45,282 nucleotides of DNA from Bacteroidota bacterium (GTDB lineage: Bacteria > Bacteroidota > Ignavibacteria > SZUA-365), in the NCBI GenBank assembly GCA_014860565.1, contig JACZJN010000191.1, forward strand, positions 1 through 45,282, written 5' to 3'. Both the position numbers and the translations under genes were made by a program. How positions within the stretch are numbered: the first letter of the stretch is position 1; every line of letters begins with the position of its first letter. A model generated the notes under the pieces. The model saw only the letters and a program-made list of their open reading frames with translations. It searched no databases and was not told the DNA's origin. Of the stretch, positions 18,070 to 25,603 are shown piece after piece.

Positions 18070-19785
18070 ATGAATATCACCCATCCTCGTTGCGACTTCG
18101 AAGGCTGTGAAAACATGTCGGACGGATTGCCGTCTCACGGCCAGCCGTCCAACGGCAAGGCATCTGTCGGCGGCATGAATCTTTGCTACATCCATCGCAA
18201 GCATCTCGAGTGGCTGGATAATTCCGACATCGATCGTTTAGGCATCGTCAAGTTCTCGCATGACCTCTTTCCGCATCGCATCAACAATCGGTTCGGGACG
18301 CCGCCGATGCATAAGGAGATCTACGCGGACATCATCAATGCCCATGTGTACGGCGAGTCGAAAATGGACCGCCTGCATGCCATCGCGGCACCGCGTGAGC
18401 ATTCGAAGTCGACCATCGTGCAGTTCATCCTGAACCTGTATTTCATCCTTTTCGGCCTCAAGCACTTCATCGTCTCGATTTCCGAATCCAACCGGAAGGC
18501 CTTGCAGTTCATTCGTGCCATCAAGCGCGAGCTCGCTTCCCAGGCGGTCCGGGAATACTTCGGCGACGTGCGGGCAAGCAATCAGGCTCTCGATGGCGGC
18601 AAATGGTCGGAGTCGCATATCGTGACGGCAACGGGCATTCATGTCGTCGCCCTTGGTATGGGTGAGTCCGCCCGCGGTCTGATCGAGGACACCCGTCCGG
18701 ACTTCATCGTGGCGGACGACGTCGAGTCGGAAAACAACACGAAGACGGAAAACGCGCGCGAGAACAACTGGGACTGGTGGAAGGCGGGAACCGTGCCTGC
18801 AGCGGACATGATCGCGGGACAGTGCGTCTACATCGGCACGATGATCCATTACGACTGCATTCTTGCCCGACTGATGGACCAGCCGAATTACCGCAAGCAC
18901 ATGTATCAAGTGTTCACCGACGCGACGCAGACGCAGACCATATGGCCGGAGAAGTTCCCGCTGAGGCTGGTTCGGCAGATCGAGGAGGACTATCGCAACG
19001 ACCCGAAGCGCGGCATCGACCAATTCTTCCGCGAGTACATGAACATCGCCGTCGCGCCGGAGAACCGGAAATTCGGGCCGGGGACACTGCGGATGGAGGA
19101 CTTCGAATTCATCATCAATGGCTACGGCAAATGGATCAAGTACGCAGGCGAGCATCATTTTGTCGAGACTTTCGTCGGTATCGATCCTGCCATCTCGGCC
19201 AACCCCAATGCGGCCTACACCGTCATCCTTGCCATCGCGGTCACGCAATCGGGCCTGATATTCATCGTCGACTACTTCCGTGGCCATTACGACCAACGCA
19301 ACGACCCCGACACCGGGCGGGAAGGCACGATAGAAAAAAGCTGCGAAATGGTGAAGACGGTACGGCCGGAAACCGTTGCCTTTGAAATCAGCGGCCTTGG
19401 TGAACCTATCGCCAATGAACTTGAACGTGAATTGACGGACCTGATGCAGTCGAATCCTGAAGTCGGCTATCCGATGCTGGTACGTCTGCGTCCGTCGCCG
19501 GATGTCAAGAAGGAGGAGCGCATCGTCGCCACGCTCGAGTCCCCGTTCAAGCTGCGGCGTGTGATTATGCGGCCGTCAATGGTGGAGATGAAGACGGAAT
19601 TGGAACAGTTCCCCAAGTCGAAGACCTTCGACATCATGGACGCCTTGACCAATGCCGTCAGTGTCATGCACGTGCCGTACTACACGTTGGAGTGGGATGC
19701 GAAAATTGCCTACGATGTCAATCCGCCTCAGGTCATTCATCAGGCGTCTGTTCCGACGAAGCGGGATTGGGAGACTTCTCTATAA
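18070..19785 (+). CDS. terL: Phage terminase large subunit
   Basis: This 571-residue DNA-packaging motor couples ATP hydrolysis to DNA translocation into the capsid and cuts concatemers. It has an adenine-proximal Walker A variant APREHSKST (107-115; common phage form APRGHGKST), Walker B FIVADDVE (212-219), and a C-terminal RNase H-fold nuclease beginning with VGIDPA (Asp372), followed by VAFEISG and a late FDIMDALTNA segment that carries the last acidic residue. The N-terminus adds a small Cys/His cluster (C8, C13, C39, H42) that could bind zinc, an uncommon extra. The last 53 bases overlap a converging gene on the other strand. Position at the right end of the late region resembles T7-type gene order. 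Confidence 0.93.
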   Translation: MNITHPRCDFEGCENMSDGLPSHGQPSNGKASVGGMNLCYIHRKHLEWLDNSDIDRLGIVKFSHDLFPHRINNRFGTPPMHKEIYADIINAHVYGESKMDRLHAIAAPREHSKSTIVQFILNLYFILFGLKHFIVSISESNRKALQFIRAIKRELASQAVREYFGDVRASNQALDGGKWSESHIVTATGIHVVALGMGESARGLIEDTRPDFIVADDVESENNTKTENARENNWDWWKAGTVPAADMIAGQCVYIGTMIHYDCILARLMDQPNYRKHMYQVFTDATQTQTIWPEKFPLRLVRQIEEDYRNDPKRGIDQFFREYMNIAVAPENRKFGPGTLRMEDFEFIINGYGKWIKYAGEHHFVETFVGIDPAISANPNAAYTVILAIAVTQSGLIFIVDYFRGHYDQRNDPDTGREGTIEKSCEMVKTVRPETVAFEISGLGEPIANELERELTDLMQSNPEVGYPMLVRLRPSPDVKKEERIVATLESPFKLRRVIMRPSMVEMKTELEQFPKSKTFDIMDALTNAVSVMHVPYYTLEWDAKIAYDVNPPQVIHQASVPTKRDWETSL

Positions 19786-20806
19786 TCGTATCGGGCACGT
19801 TGTCCCGCCGGCGCTGCTCCGTCAATCCTTCCTCACGTTCCCATCGCAGCTTTTCCATCGACCGACGTTGCCGGTGCTCAAGAAAGTTCGTGTTGCCGGT
19901 GACGCGGATCTCCCCGTTCGGCAGCCGGAATTCTTCCATATCGTCGACGACAATGGCCTCTTCCATGTCTGCAGGTTCGTCTGCGTCATGCTCCGGCAGG
20001 ATTCGGTCCGGCAATGCCTGCCGTGGCGGCGCCATCAGCTTGCCTGCTGTCGTTACGGACGCCGAGGCCGCCGGTAGTTGCGGGAAGCGCATGTTGACGT
20101 TGACGCCGTTGGAAGCCTCGCCGCGCAGCTCAAGCGCAAGACGGATGGCATCGAGACGGGTCTTGCCTGACTTGTTGTTCTTCGCGATGTCGGCGATCTG
20201 TGTGGCAATGTCCTCGTCGGTCATGCCGGCCGAATCGAACAGCTTCTTGTAGATGTCGGCAACTTCTTTCATAAGTCGGTCCTCTTTCATGAGTTCGGAT
20301 GAGAGACGCCTTGCGCGTGAAATCGAGCTCGTCTGGAATGCCTTCATATACGCCTGATACGGGGCAAGCTCCTTGGCGACAACCAGCCAGGCAAAATGCT
20401 TCTTCTTCGACGTCCATGATTTACCATGCCGGGGCGTCGTGTGCTTTGCCATCGAGGCAGGCGCATTGGCCCGCTTGGGCGAGAAGGTCATCCGGCTGGA
20501 AGTTGTACCGTCCAGGCGCTGATAATACGGGAATGAATTCCATGCGACGCGCACGACCTTTGTCAGCCGTTTGCGTTTTTCGGGGTTTCCGAGCATGTAG
20601 GTATTCAAGACCTGCACGACATAGGCATCGTCGGTAAGGATCCAGTCCCCTTTTTCTCCCTTGAACCAGGGAATTATGACCCTACTTTCAGGCCATTCCT
20701 TCCTGAAGCGGTCAATGGTCCGGAATATGGGATATCGGCCGGAATATGGACCGTGCTTAATATTCACATATGTTTTGTCGGGATCAAAGAAGGAGGATGC
20801 TTTCAT
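19733..20806 (-). CDS. Terminase small subunit-like protein
   Basis: This 357-residue protein has a central helical part (about residues 135-230: HFAWLVVAKELAPYQAYMKAF, then LMKEDRLMKEVADIYKKLF and IADIAKNNKSGKTRLDAIRLALELRGE). It resembles the DNA-recognition and oligomerisation core of terminase small subunits, in which a helix-turn-helix is followed by 'rLmkn..v...i' and a conserved dimerising helix pair. The N-terminal 130 residues form a separate basic domain, and the C-terminus is acidic then basic. It lies on the minus strand, converging with and overlapping terL by 53 bases, an unusual arrangement since TerS normally precedes TerL on the same strand. Its own start overlaps the end of the VRR-NUC gene by 23 bases. 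The assignment rests on pattern and context; another DNA-binding regulator is possible. Confidence 0.6.
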   Translation of the reverse strand: MKASSFFDPDKTYVNIKHGPYSGRYPIFRTIDRFRKEWPESRVIIPWFKGEKGDWILTDDAYVVQVLNTYMLGNPEKRKRLTKVVRVAWNSFPYYQRLDGTTSSRMTFSPKRANAPASMAKHTTPRHGKSWTSKKKHFAWLVVAKELAPYQAYMKAFQTSSISRARRLSSELMKEDRLMKEVADIYKKLFDSAGMTDEDIATQIADIAKNNKSGKTRLDAIRLALELRGEASNGVNVNMRFPQLPAASASVTTAGKLMAPPRQALPDRILPEHDADEPADMEEAIVVDDMEEFRLPNGEIRVTGNTNFLEHRQRRSMEKLRWEREEGLTEQRRRDNVPDTIIEKSPNPASSEQTPDE

Positions 20807-21146
20807 TCACAAACCCATCGAAAAGTGACTTGAATTCATCGAAGGAATAGACCAGCCAGTACATACCGCCCGCCTTTTCAATCGCGGCTTGTGCCGCTTT
20901 CTGTAAGTCGCTTTGTTTATTGCCTTTACGCTTGCATTCGATACCGACGAAGCGGCCCTTCGCGCAGACGATGAGGTCCGGCGAACCCGCCTTGCCGTTC
21001 TGCAGGAAACCCTTTGACCCGTCCTTTCGAATGACGCTTTGCCTGATGGTGTTGTTACGGATGATGTAGGCAAGTCCTTTGTTCTCATAGAATTGGACAT
21101 AATTCCTAATGCCTTTTACGAGATCGCCTTCTTTTACCTTCTTCAT
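20784..21146 (-). CDS. VRR-NUC domain nuclease
   Basis: This 120-residue protein (from the ATG at 21146; the frame extends upstream to a TTG at 21230) shows the VRR-NUC signature of PD-(D/E)xK nucleases: an upstream Glu near the N-terminus, GSPDLIVCAKGRFVGIECKRKGNKQSDLQ with the catalytic Asp and E-x-K, then a C-terminal Tyr-rich strand (GGMYWLVYS). Stand-alone VRR-NUC proteins are common in phages and are thought to resolve branched DNA before packaging. It is transcribed together with, and overlaps, the TerS-like gene, in line with a packaging or DNA-maturation role. The start choice is uncertain. Confidence 0.85.
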   Translation of the reverse strand: MKKVKEGDLVKGIRNYVQFYENKGLAYIIRNNTIRQSVIRKDGSKGFLQNGKAGSPDLIVCAKGRFVGIECKRKGNKQSDLQKAAQAAIEKAGGMYWLVYSFDEFKSLFDGFVNESILLL

Positions 21147-21171
21147 GACAACCGATTGCGATGAAATACCG

Positions 21172-21225
21172 TTGTTTGCAAAAATACGATCTTTCTTCTG
21201 CTTATCCTTGGATGTTCGCAAACAA
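21172..21225. promoter_or_regulatory. Inverted repeat in divergent intergenic region
   Basis: TTGTTTGC (21172-21179) and its exact complement GCAAACAA (21218-21225) flank 38 bases upstream of the minus-strand VRR-NUC gene and of the plus-strand gene at 21370. The spacing of about 46 bases centre to centre suits two operator half-sites or a leader hairpin. No confident -10/-35 pair was seen in this 223-bp gap. Confidence 0.35.
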
Positions 21226-21369
21226 GACAATAATTTTATTCAGGCCTCGACTGAAAAGCTGCCGGTAATATGCCTGATTATGGTGCTTTTTGTCCCGTTT
21301 TTGCGGGTTTGGTTTGGGTCTCAAGGCGTTTATTTGCTGTTTAATATTTCGTCAGGATGGTGCAGCGGT

Positions 21370-21834
21370 ATGATCCAGTTCGACGAGACGTACTACCCCG
21401 AACTGCAGAAGACCATGAAGGTCAGCGAGAAGCGGGACGCGGTCCGTCATTCAATCGTTCTTGCGTTGGGGGCCAGTTATCCTTGCCCTCTTCCGTTGGG
21501 GGACATTGTCAATCTCTACACACGATACTTCACGCATCGGCGGCAGGTCGACCTTTACGACGGGTTGATTGCCTTGCTCGAGAAGATGGCAGACGACAAG
21601 CTGATCGTCTTCCAGTATCATCGCGAGAAACTGTCGGCAGTCGGGCTGAAGAAGAGCCAGGAGACGAAGAATATGCTCAATCTTCCCCCATGCCTCGCCC
21701 CCTTGAAGGCATGTTATGCCAGCAGTTGTGCGCACCATGTAAGCTGCCACATCTACCTTGAATCAGTCCTTCGGCTGGAAAAAAGGAAGAAGGACACAGC
21801 CGGACGCAGATCCAGGCAGGAAGTCTTCGAGTAG
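21370..21834 (+). CDS. Unknown phage protein with Cys/His cluster
   Basis: This 154-residue protein is not recognised. I choose the ATG at 21370 because AGGA lies about 14 bases upstream and the sequence before it, although open to 21109, is hydrophobic and unlike the rest. The N-terminal 85 residues look like a compact helical, possibly winged-helix, fold (SEKRDAVRHSIVLALGA ... LYDGLIALLEKMADDKLIVF). The C-terminus has a dense Cys/His group (C-x6-C-x4-C-x5-C-H within about 23 residues) that could bind zinc, then a basic tail. It is divergent from the VRR-NUC/TerS-like pair and is followed by an intrinsic terminator. A small transcriptional regulator is one possibility. Confidence 0.6.
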   Translation: MIQFDETYYPELQKTMKVSEKRDAVRHSIVLALGASYPCPLPLGDIVNLYTRYFTHRRQVDLYDGLIALLEKMADDKLIVFQYHREKLSAVGLKKSQETKNMLNLPPCLAPLKACYASSCAHHVSCHIYLESVLRLEKRKKDTAGRRSRQEVFE

Positions 21835-21922
21835 GCCGGGATGGAGGTCCATAGTCATGTCAATCCACGGAGGTGACGATGTAGTCTGCAACGATTGAAA
21901 TAGTTTACGGTACGAGATGAAG

Positions 21923-21952
21923 GGCTGCTTTGTGTATGAAGCAGCCTTTTTT
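21923..21952 (+). terminator. Intrinsic terminator
   Basis: GGCTGCTT and AAGCAGCC form a perfect 8-bp stem with an 8-base loop, followed by six T residues. It terminates the plus-strand gene ending at 21834. Confidence 0.88.
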
Positions 21953-21956
21953 ATTG

Positions 21957-22003
21957 CCATTCCTTCATACGGGACCATGCGGGCTCGAATCCCGTGGAGG
22001 CAG
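21957..22003 (+). other. tRNA-like acceptor/T-arm fragment
   Basis: GCGGG-CTCGAAT-CCCGT (21979-21995) reads like a T-stem and T-loop, and the next bases end in GGAGGCA, which can pair loosely with TGCCATT about 40 bases upstream. No D-arm or anticodon arm is present in the space available. It may be the 3' remnant of a tRNA left by an older integration, or chance. It lies between two plus-strand terminators. The 273 bases from 21835 to 22107 otherwise hold no gene I can support. Confidence 0.3.
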
Positions 22004-22057
22004 TTTCCCCGTCCAGGTGCAGCTGGCGATCAACCACTCTCAACCCTTGTATCTGTG

Positions 22058-22084
22058 TGACGGGTCTGCATGCCCGTCATTTTT
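22058..22084 (+). terminator. Intrinsic terminator facing integrase 3' end
   Basis: TGACGGG and CCCGTCA form a 7-bp stem with an 8-base loop followed by TTTTT. On the plus strand it ends any transcript of the tRNA-like interval; it lies 23 bases beyond the 3' end of the minus-strand integrase. Confidence 0.7.
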
Positions 22085-22107
22085 GTTGCTGGGAGCGGCG
22101 GATTATG

Positions 22108-23112
22108 TCACAGGTTCAATCTGTCAACGATGTCGTGCATGGTCTCCGGTTGCAGATGCGCATAGATTTCTGTTGTCTTCGTATCCGAATGTCCCAGAAG
22201 TCTGCCAACCTGGTAGAGGGACACGCCATCCTGAACCAGCCAAGAGGCGAAGGTGTGGCGAAGGGAATGAAAGTGGAACTCCTCGCGAAGATCAAAACGA
22301 CGGACCATTTTCTTGAACACATGCGACAGACGGTTTTGTCGGATCGGCCGCCCTTCGATCGTAAAGCACCATCTTTCATTCAACGGTCGCCGTGATGTGA
22401 GTATCGACATTGCCGTCTCGTTCAGCGGGATGACTCTCCCCCTGCCCGTCTTGGTTTCGAATCTGTCACCGTTCGCCACGCGCACAATCTTCCGGTTCAG
22501 GTCGACTGCATCCCAAGTGAGATGGATCAATTCTCCGGATCGCATACCGGTGTTGACGCCGACTACGATGATATCATGGATCCATTCGTCTCGTACGCCG
22601 TCGATCAGTGTTTGCAATTCCTGTCTGCTGAAGTACGCCGGCATGCGTTCGGCAATGCGAAGTTTTCGGATTCCGATGAACGGGTTCTTCTGGATATATC
22701 CCCACCGGACAGCCTGGTTGAAGGCGGCCTTGAGCGTCGACAGTTCCTTGTTGACCGTGATCGCCTTCACATAATCAAGACGGGCGGCCTTGTAAAGGTC
22801 GATGTCGCGGACCGTGATGGACTCAATTGGAACGTCGCCGACCTCGTGCAGAAGCGCACGAAGCGCGTCGCGATACAGCAGCATCGTCTTCCGTTTCAAG
22901 GACGAACCGGTGTGCTGCAGTATCTCGCGGGTGAACAAGGTCAACAGGTGTTGACCTTCCCGGTCAACAATGTCCGTCTGATGCGCTGCGAGTCGTCGTT
23001 CGGCTTCCTCGCGTTCCCTTGTGCGTGTCGTGGTCCACACACGTTTTCCGTCCTCATTTTCCCAAACAATGTACCAGATTCCGTTGCTGCGTAAAGAAAG
23101 AAATGGCTTCAT
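22108..23112 (-). CDS. int: Tyrosine-family phage integrase
   Basis: This 334-residue site-specific recombinase catalyses prophage integration and excision. Domain order: an N-terminal SH3-like arm-binding segment (SLRSNGIWYIVWENEDGKRVWTTT), a core-binding SAM-like domain (about 60-150), and the catalytic domain with Arg191 (NTGMRSGEL), Lys221, His282-x-x-Arg285 (HSLRH), His308 (LLGHS) and the nucleophile Tyr317 (EIYAHL). The ATG at 23112 is preceded by GGAGG six bases away. The 5' end lies 92 bases from the tRNA-Ser gene, the usual arrangement for integration into a tRNA 3' end. Confidence 0.95.
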   Translation of the reverse strand: MKPFLSLRSNGIWYIVWENEDGKRVWTTTRTREREEAERRLAAHQTDIVDREGQHLLTLFTREILQHTGSSLKRKTMLLYRDALRALLHEVGDVPIESITVRDIDLYKAARLDYVKAITVNKELSTLKAAFNQAVRWGYIQKNPFIGIRKLRIAERMPAYFSRQELQTLIDGVRDEWIHDIIVVGVNTGMRSGELIHLTWDAVDLNRKIVRVANGDRFETKTGRGRVIPLNETAMSILTSRRPLNERWCFTIEGRPIRQNRLSHVFKKMVRRFDLREEFHFHSLRHTFASWLVQDGVSLYQVGRLLGHSDTKTTEIYAHLQPETMHDIVDRLNL

Positions 23113-23203
23113 GGGGGCCTCCAGGGTCAACAGTGTGTTGACCTTGAGACTTTCATGAAACCATTTCTTGTGTCAGCAATCGGCCAAAATGGCCTGTTTT
23201 CAG

Positions 23204-23289
23204 CGGAGAGACTGGGATTCGAACCCAGGGTACCCATAGGGCACAACGGTTTTCGAGACCGTCCTATTCAACCACTCTAGCATCTCTCC
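23204..23289 (-). tRNA. tRNA-Ser(CGA), likely phage attachment site
   Basis: On the minus strand the sequence folds as a class II tRNA: acceptor GGAGAGA/TCTCTCC, anticodon stem ACGGT/ACCGT around loop CTCGAAA (anticodon CGA), a long variable arm (GCCC...GGGT) and T-arm CTGGG-TTCGAAT-CCCAG. The discriminator is G, as in bacterial tRNA-Ser, and CCA is not encoded. Its 3' end points to the integrase, so the prophage presumably integrated at the 3' part and restored the gene. The matching att copy would be beyond the left edge. Confidence 0.93.
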
Positions 23290-23313
23290 ATGTGGCGATA
23301 GAATCCAGCAATT

Positions 23314-23341
23314 AAAATACGAAGGTTGTCGAACTTTTCAA
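23314..23341 (-). promoter_or_regulatory. Possible promoter of tRNA-Ser
   Basis: On the minus strand, TTGAAA and TATTTT are separated by 16 bases, and the -10 element ends 24 bases before the tRNA 5' end. The rest of the 23290-23546 gap holds no gene I can support. Confidence 0.4.
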
Positions 23342-23495
23342 AAGTCCCCGATTCCGTTTCTCGATGGGAAGCGGGATTCGCTTCCGGTCAACACGCGGCC
23401 GGGATCGCACTCAAAGGGGAAAGAGGAAGACCGCCAGGCACACCACTGCACAGAAACTGTACGGACGAAAGAAACCTTTTGTCCACGTTAGTCAA

Positions 23496-23526
23496 ACGCC
23501 CCCTGCGACTCTGTCGAAGGGGGCGT
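23496..23526 (-). terminator. Hairpin terminator of curli operon
   Basis: ACGCCCCCT and AGGGGGCGT form a perfect 9-bp GC-rich stem around a 13-base loop, 21 bases beyond the lipoprotein stop. On the minus strand it is followed only by TTG, so termination may be partial; the position at the end of the curli gene cluster supports the role. Confidence 0.65.
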
Positions 23527-23546
23527 GCTCATTCCATGATCTGTCG

Positions 23547-25037
23547 TCATTTCCAATCGGGGTAGAGACCCGAAAGCACCAGTCGTCTTCGTGCACTCCC
23601 ATCGCGTCGCATGATCCACACTGCACCGAATGTCGAATTGTCATTGGGCATATTCGTAAAAATAACCCATGCACCATCCGGGGAAAACCGCGGGAAAAGA
23701 TCATTCGTCCCGTCTGGCTTCATTTGAGAAATGTCCAAGGTATCCTTTTGATCGACGGATATTGAGAAGATATGCGCATTCAGTTGACGTCCGTCGGCTG
23801 CTTCATATCCTGAGAGATCTCTCGTGAAGAGTACCGATCCACCGTCTATGGAAAATGAAGGACTCCCCAGAGAACCAGGGACATTCCCCATGAGCTCCTT
23901 CAGTATGGATCCGTCAGGATTCATCAGGTAGATCTCCGAGTCGTATGGATTTGCTCCAACGGTATGGACGACGAGCCGGTCATACTGCTGCGACCACTCG
24001 ATTTCGCGAAAATGTCGTCCCGCGGGCGCCGTGGCGATCAGCGCCATATTGGCACCGAATTGATCGACCCGATACAGTTTGTCGTAATGCCCATAAAATA
24101 TCCATCCTGCATCCGGCGACCAGCAATATCCCACACCATTGTTTTGATACCCGGCGATTGGAAGTGTTGTCACACGTCGCACATCGGAGCCATCCGCGGC
24201 CATGATATAAATGTTGTAGGCACCTTCCCTGTCGGAAACAAACGCAATTTTACTTCGCTGCCGGTTCCAACGAGGCCACAGTTCCCTACTGGGTTCGAAT
24301 GTCAGCTGCAGGGTGTTCTGCAAGGTGGAATCGGTACTGAAAATCTCGAGACTGCTCCCGGCGTATGCGGTATAGAGGATGCTGTTGTCAGGTATTCTTC
24401 TTATCTGGAAACTCCATACATCCCCGTTCGTCGCCGCTCCCTCACCGTTGGAAGCGATTACCTGCCAGAAATACGTTGATCCGAATCGCAGGCCGGATAA
24501 GGTAAATGATGTATCACGAAGATCCGTTGCATGGGCGACTCTCTCCGAGGTACCTCCGTCATAGACCATGAGGGAATAGTATATCGAATCCCGTGGGTGC
24601 ACGACGCCACGCGCCCAGGTCAGGATCACCGTTTGTCCCTGCTCGACGCTATTGTCCTGCGGTGAGACAATTTTCGGGGCGGGTACGACCTTCGTACTGG
24701 TCTCGCGAGTCATGGTGATAATCGCTCGTACTTCCTTCCCTCCCCGCACGGTGACGGATACATTCCCTCGCTCATACCCATCCTTCTCCGCTGAAACAAC
24801 GTAGGTACCTTCCGCGAGGTCGGTGAATACAAACTCTCCTTCCGGACCTGTCATGACGGATTCCGTGGCCGGGTTTGTCGTTATCAGTACGTTTGCGAGC
24901 GCGGTGTTATCATCTGATGTGACCACACTCCCGCGAATCCCGCCGGAGAGAACGGGGCTGATGAGGTCCTCCTTGCAGGAGAGACATGTGAGTGATAAAA
25001 ATACAAGTGCGCATATCACGCGTGCGTCGCTTCTCAT
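23547..25037 (-). CDS. Lipoprotein with carboxypeptidase-regulatory, FN3 and beta-propeller domains
   Basis: This 496-residue protein begins with a hydrophobic signal and a lipobox-like LSC (Cys21). Domains: a CarboxypepD_reg-like beta sandwich (about 32-110, IRGSVVTSDDNTALANVLITTNP then GEFVFTDLAEGTYVVSAEKDGY), a fibronectin type III-like module (about 118-218, PKIVSPQDNSVEQGQTVILTW then STYFWQVIASN), and a TolB/PD40-type propeller (about 230-496) with repeats such as WNRQRSKIAFVSDREGAYNIYIMAADG and FSPDGAWVIFTN. AAGGTGG precedes the ATG by five bases. It lies 33 bases after the CsgB-like gene on the same strand, so it is probably co-transcribed. A cell-surface role in anchoring or modelling the curli fibre is an inference. 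Confidence 0.85.
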   Translation of the reverse strand: MRSDARVICALVFLSLTCLSCKEDLISPVLSGGIRGSVVTSDDNTALANVLITTNPATESVMTGPEGEFVFTDLAEGTYVVSAEKDGYERGNVSVTVRGGKEVRAIITMTRETSTKVVPAPKIVSPQDNSVEQGQTVILTWARGVVHPRDSIYYSLMVYDGGTSERVAHATDLRDTSFTLSGLRFGSTYFWQVIASNGEGAATNGDVWSFQIRRIPDNSILYTAYAGSSLEIFSTDSTLQNTLQLTFEPSRELWPRWNRQRSKIAFVSDREGAYNIYIMAADGSDVRRVTTLPIAGYQNNGVGYCWSPDAGWIFYGHYDKLYRVDQFGANMALIATAPAGRHFREIEWSQQYDRLVVHTVGANPYDSEIYLMNPDGSILKELMGNVPGSLGSPSFSIDGGSVLFTRDLSGYEAADGRQLNAHIFSISVDQKDTLDISQMKPDGTNDLFPRFSPDGAWVIFTNMPNDNSTFGAVWIMRRDGSARRRLVLSGLYPDWK

Positions 25038-25070
25038 AAGACCACCTTGCTCAATACTTGTCGCATCCGG

Positions 25071-25577
25071 TTATTCTATGATCATTTGTATGCCGTTTCC
25101 AATCTGATGGATCTCTACGGGGACGCTTACCCCATCGCGTTTATTGATCTTCAACATATTCTCGCGTCCGTGCTGTGAATACACTCCAGTCGCATCATCA
25201 ACCGAAGAGTTCATGAGGAATGTATTGCCGAGACCTTGCTGAAGAATGTTTTCGAAGTTTCCATCACCTTCCAACTTGATGTCGGCGTCCTGGAACATCC
25301 CGTACTGCAGGATCGTGACGGTGTTGTCACTTCCATGATCATCAATCGCGGCACGATTTTCCGTGAGATATTGAACAATATGTGCCTGAGAGGTTTGTTC
25401 CTCCGCAGCACCAGTCTGCAGAATGGTCGCGAGGTTATTGAGGCCAATCTGCCTGATGAATGCAACGCGTTCCGCCTCACCCCAGGTAACCGGAGATCGT
25501 GTGGCATCAGGAGTCTGACAGATACATGGTGATGAAGCAAAGCAAAAGAGCGGATAAAGGATGATTAATATTTTCAT
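25071..25577 (-). CDS. CsgB-like minor curlin / nucleator
   Basis: This 168-residue secreted protein has a signal peptide (MKILIILYPLFCFASSPCIC) and degenerate curlin repeats with spaced Gln, Gly and Asn: IRQIGLNNLATILQTG, NTVTILQYG, GNFENILQQGLGNTFLMN, IHQIGNG. GGAGAC is six bases before the ATG. As the shorter and less Asn-rich of two adjacent curlin-type genes, it could be the nucleator that starts fibre growth on the surface, as CsgB does in Enterobacteria. Which of the two is the nucleator cannot be decided from sequence alone. Confidence 0.8.
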   Translation of the reverse strand: MKILIILYPLFCFASSPCICQTPDATRSPVTWGEAERVAFIRQIGLNNLATILQTGAAEEQTSQAHIVQYLTENRAAIDDHGSDNTVTILQYGMFQDADIKLEGDGNFENILQQGLGNTFLMNSSVDDATGVYSQHGRENMLKINKRDGVSVPVEIHQIGNGIQMIIE

Positions 25578-25603
25578 GATGTCTCCAATGCCAAGAGGGG
25601 CAA

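Noticed and set aside
21109-21369. N-terminal extension of the gene at 21370 back to 21109
   Set aside because: It would run through the divergent intergenic region and over the VRR-NUC start, and its hydrophobic, Phe-rich composition does not match the rest of the protein.
21345-21400. tRNA D-arm-like sequence (GGTGCAGCGGTA) as the 5' half of a split or intron-bearing tRNA matching the T-arm at 21979
   Set aside because: It coincides with the ribosome-site region and start of the gene at 21370, no complementary acceptor pairs with GGAGGCA, and no anticodon arm can be drawn.
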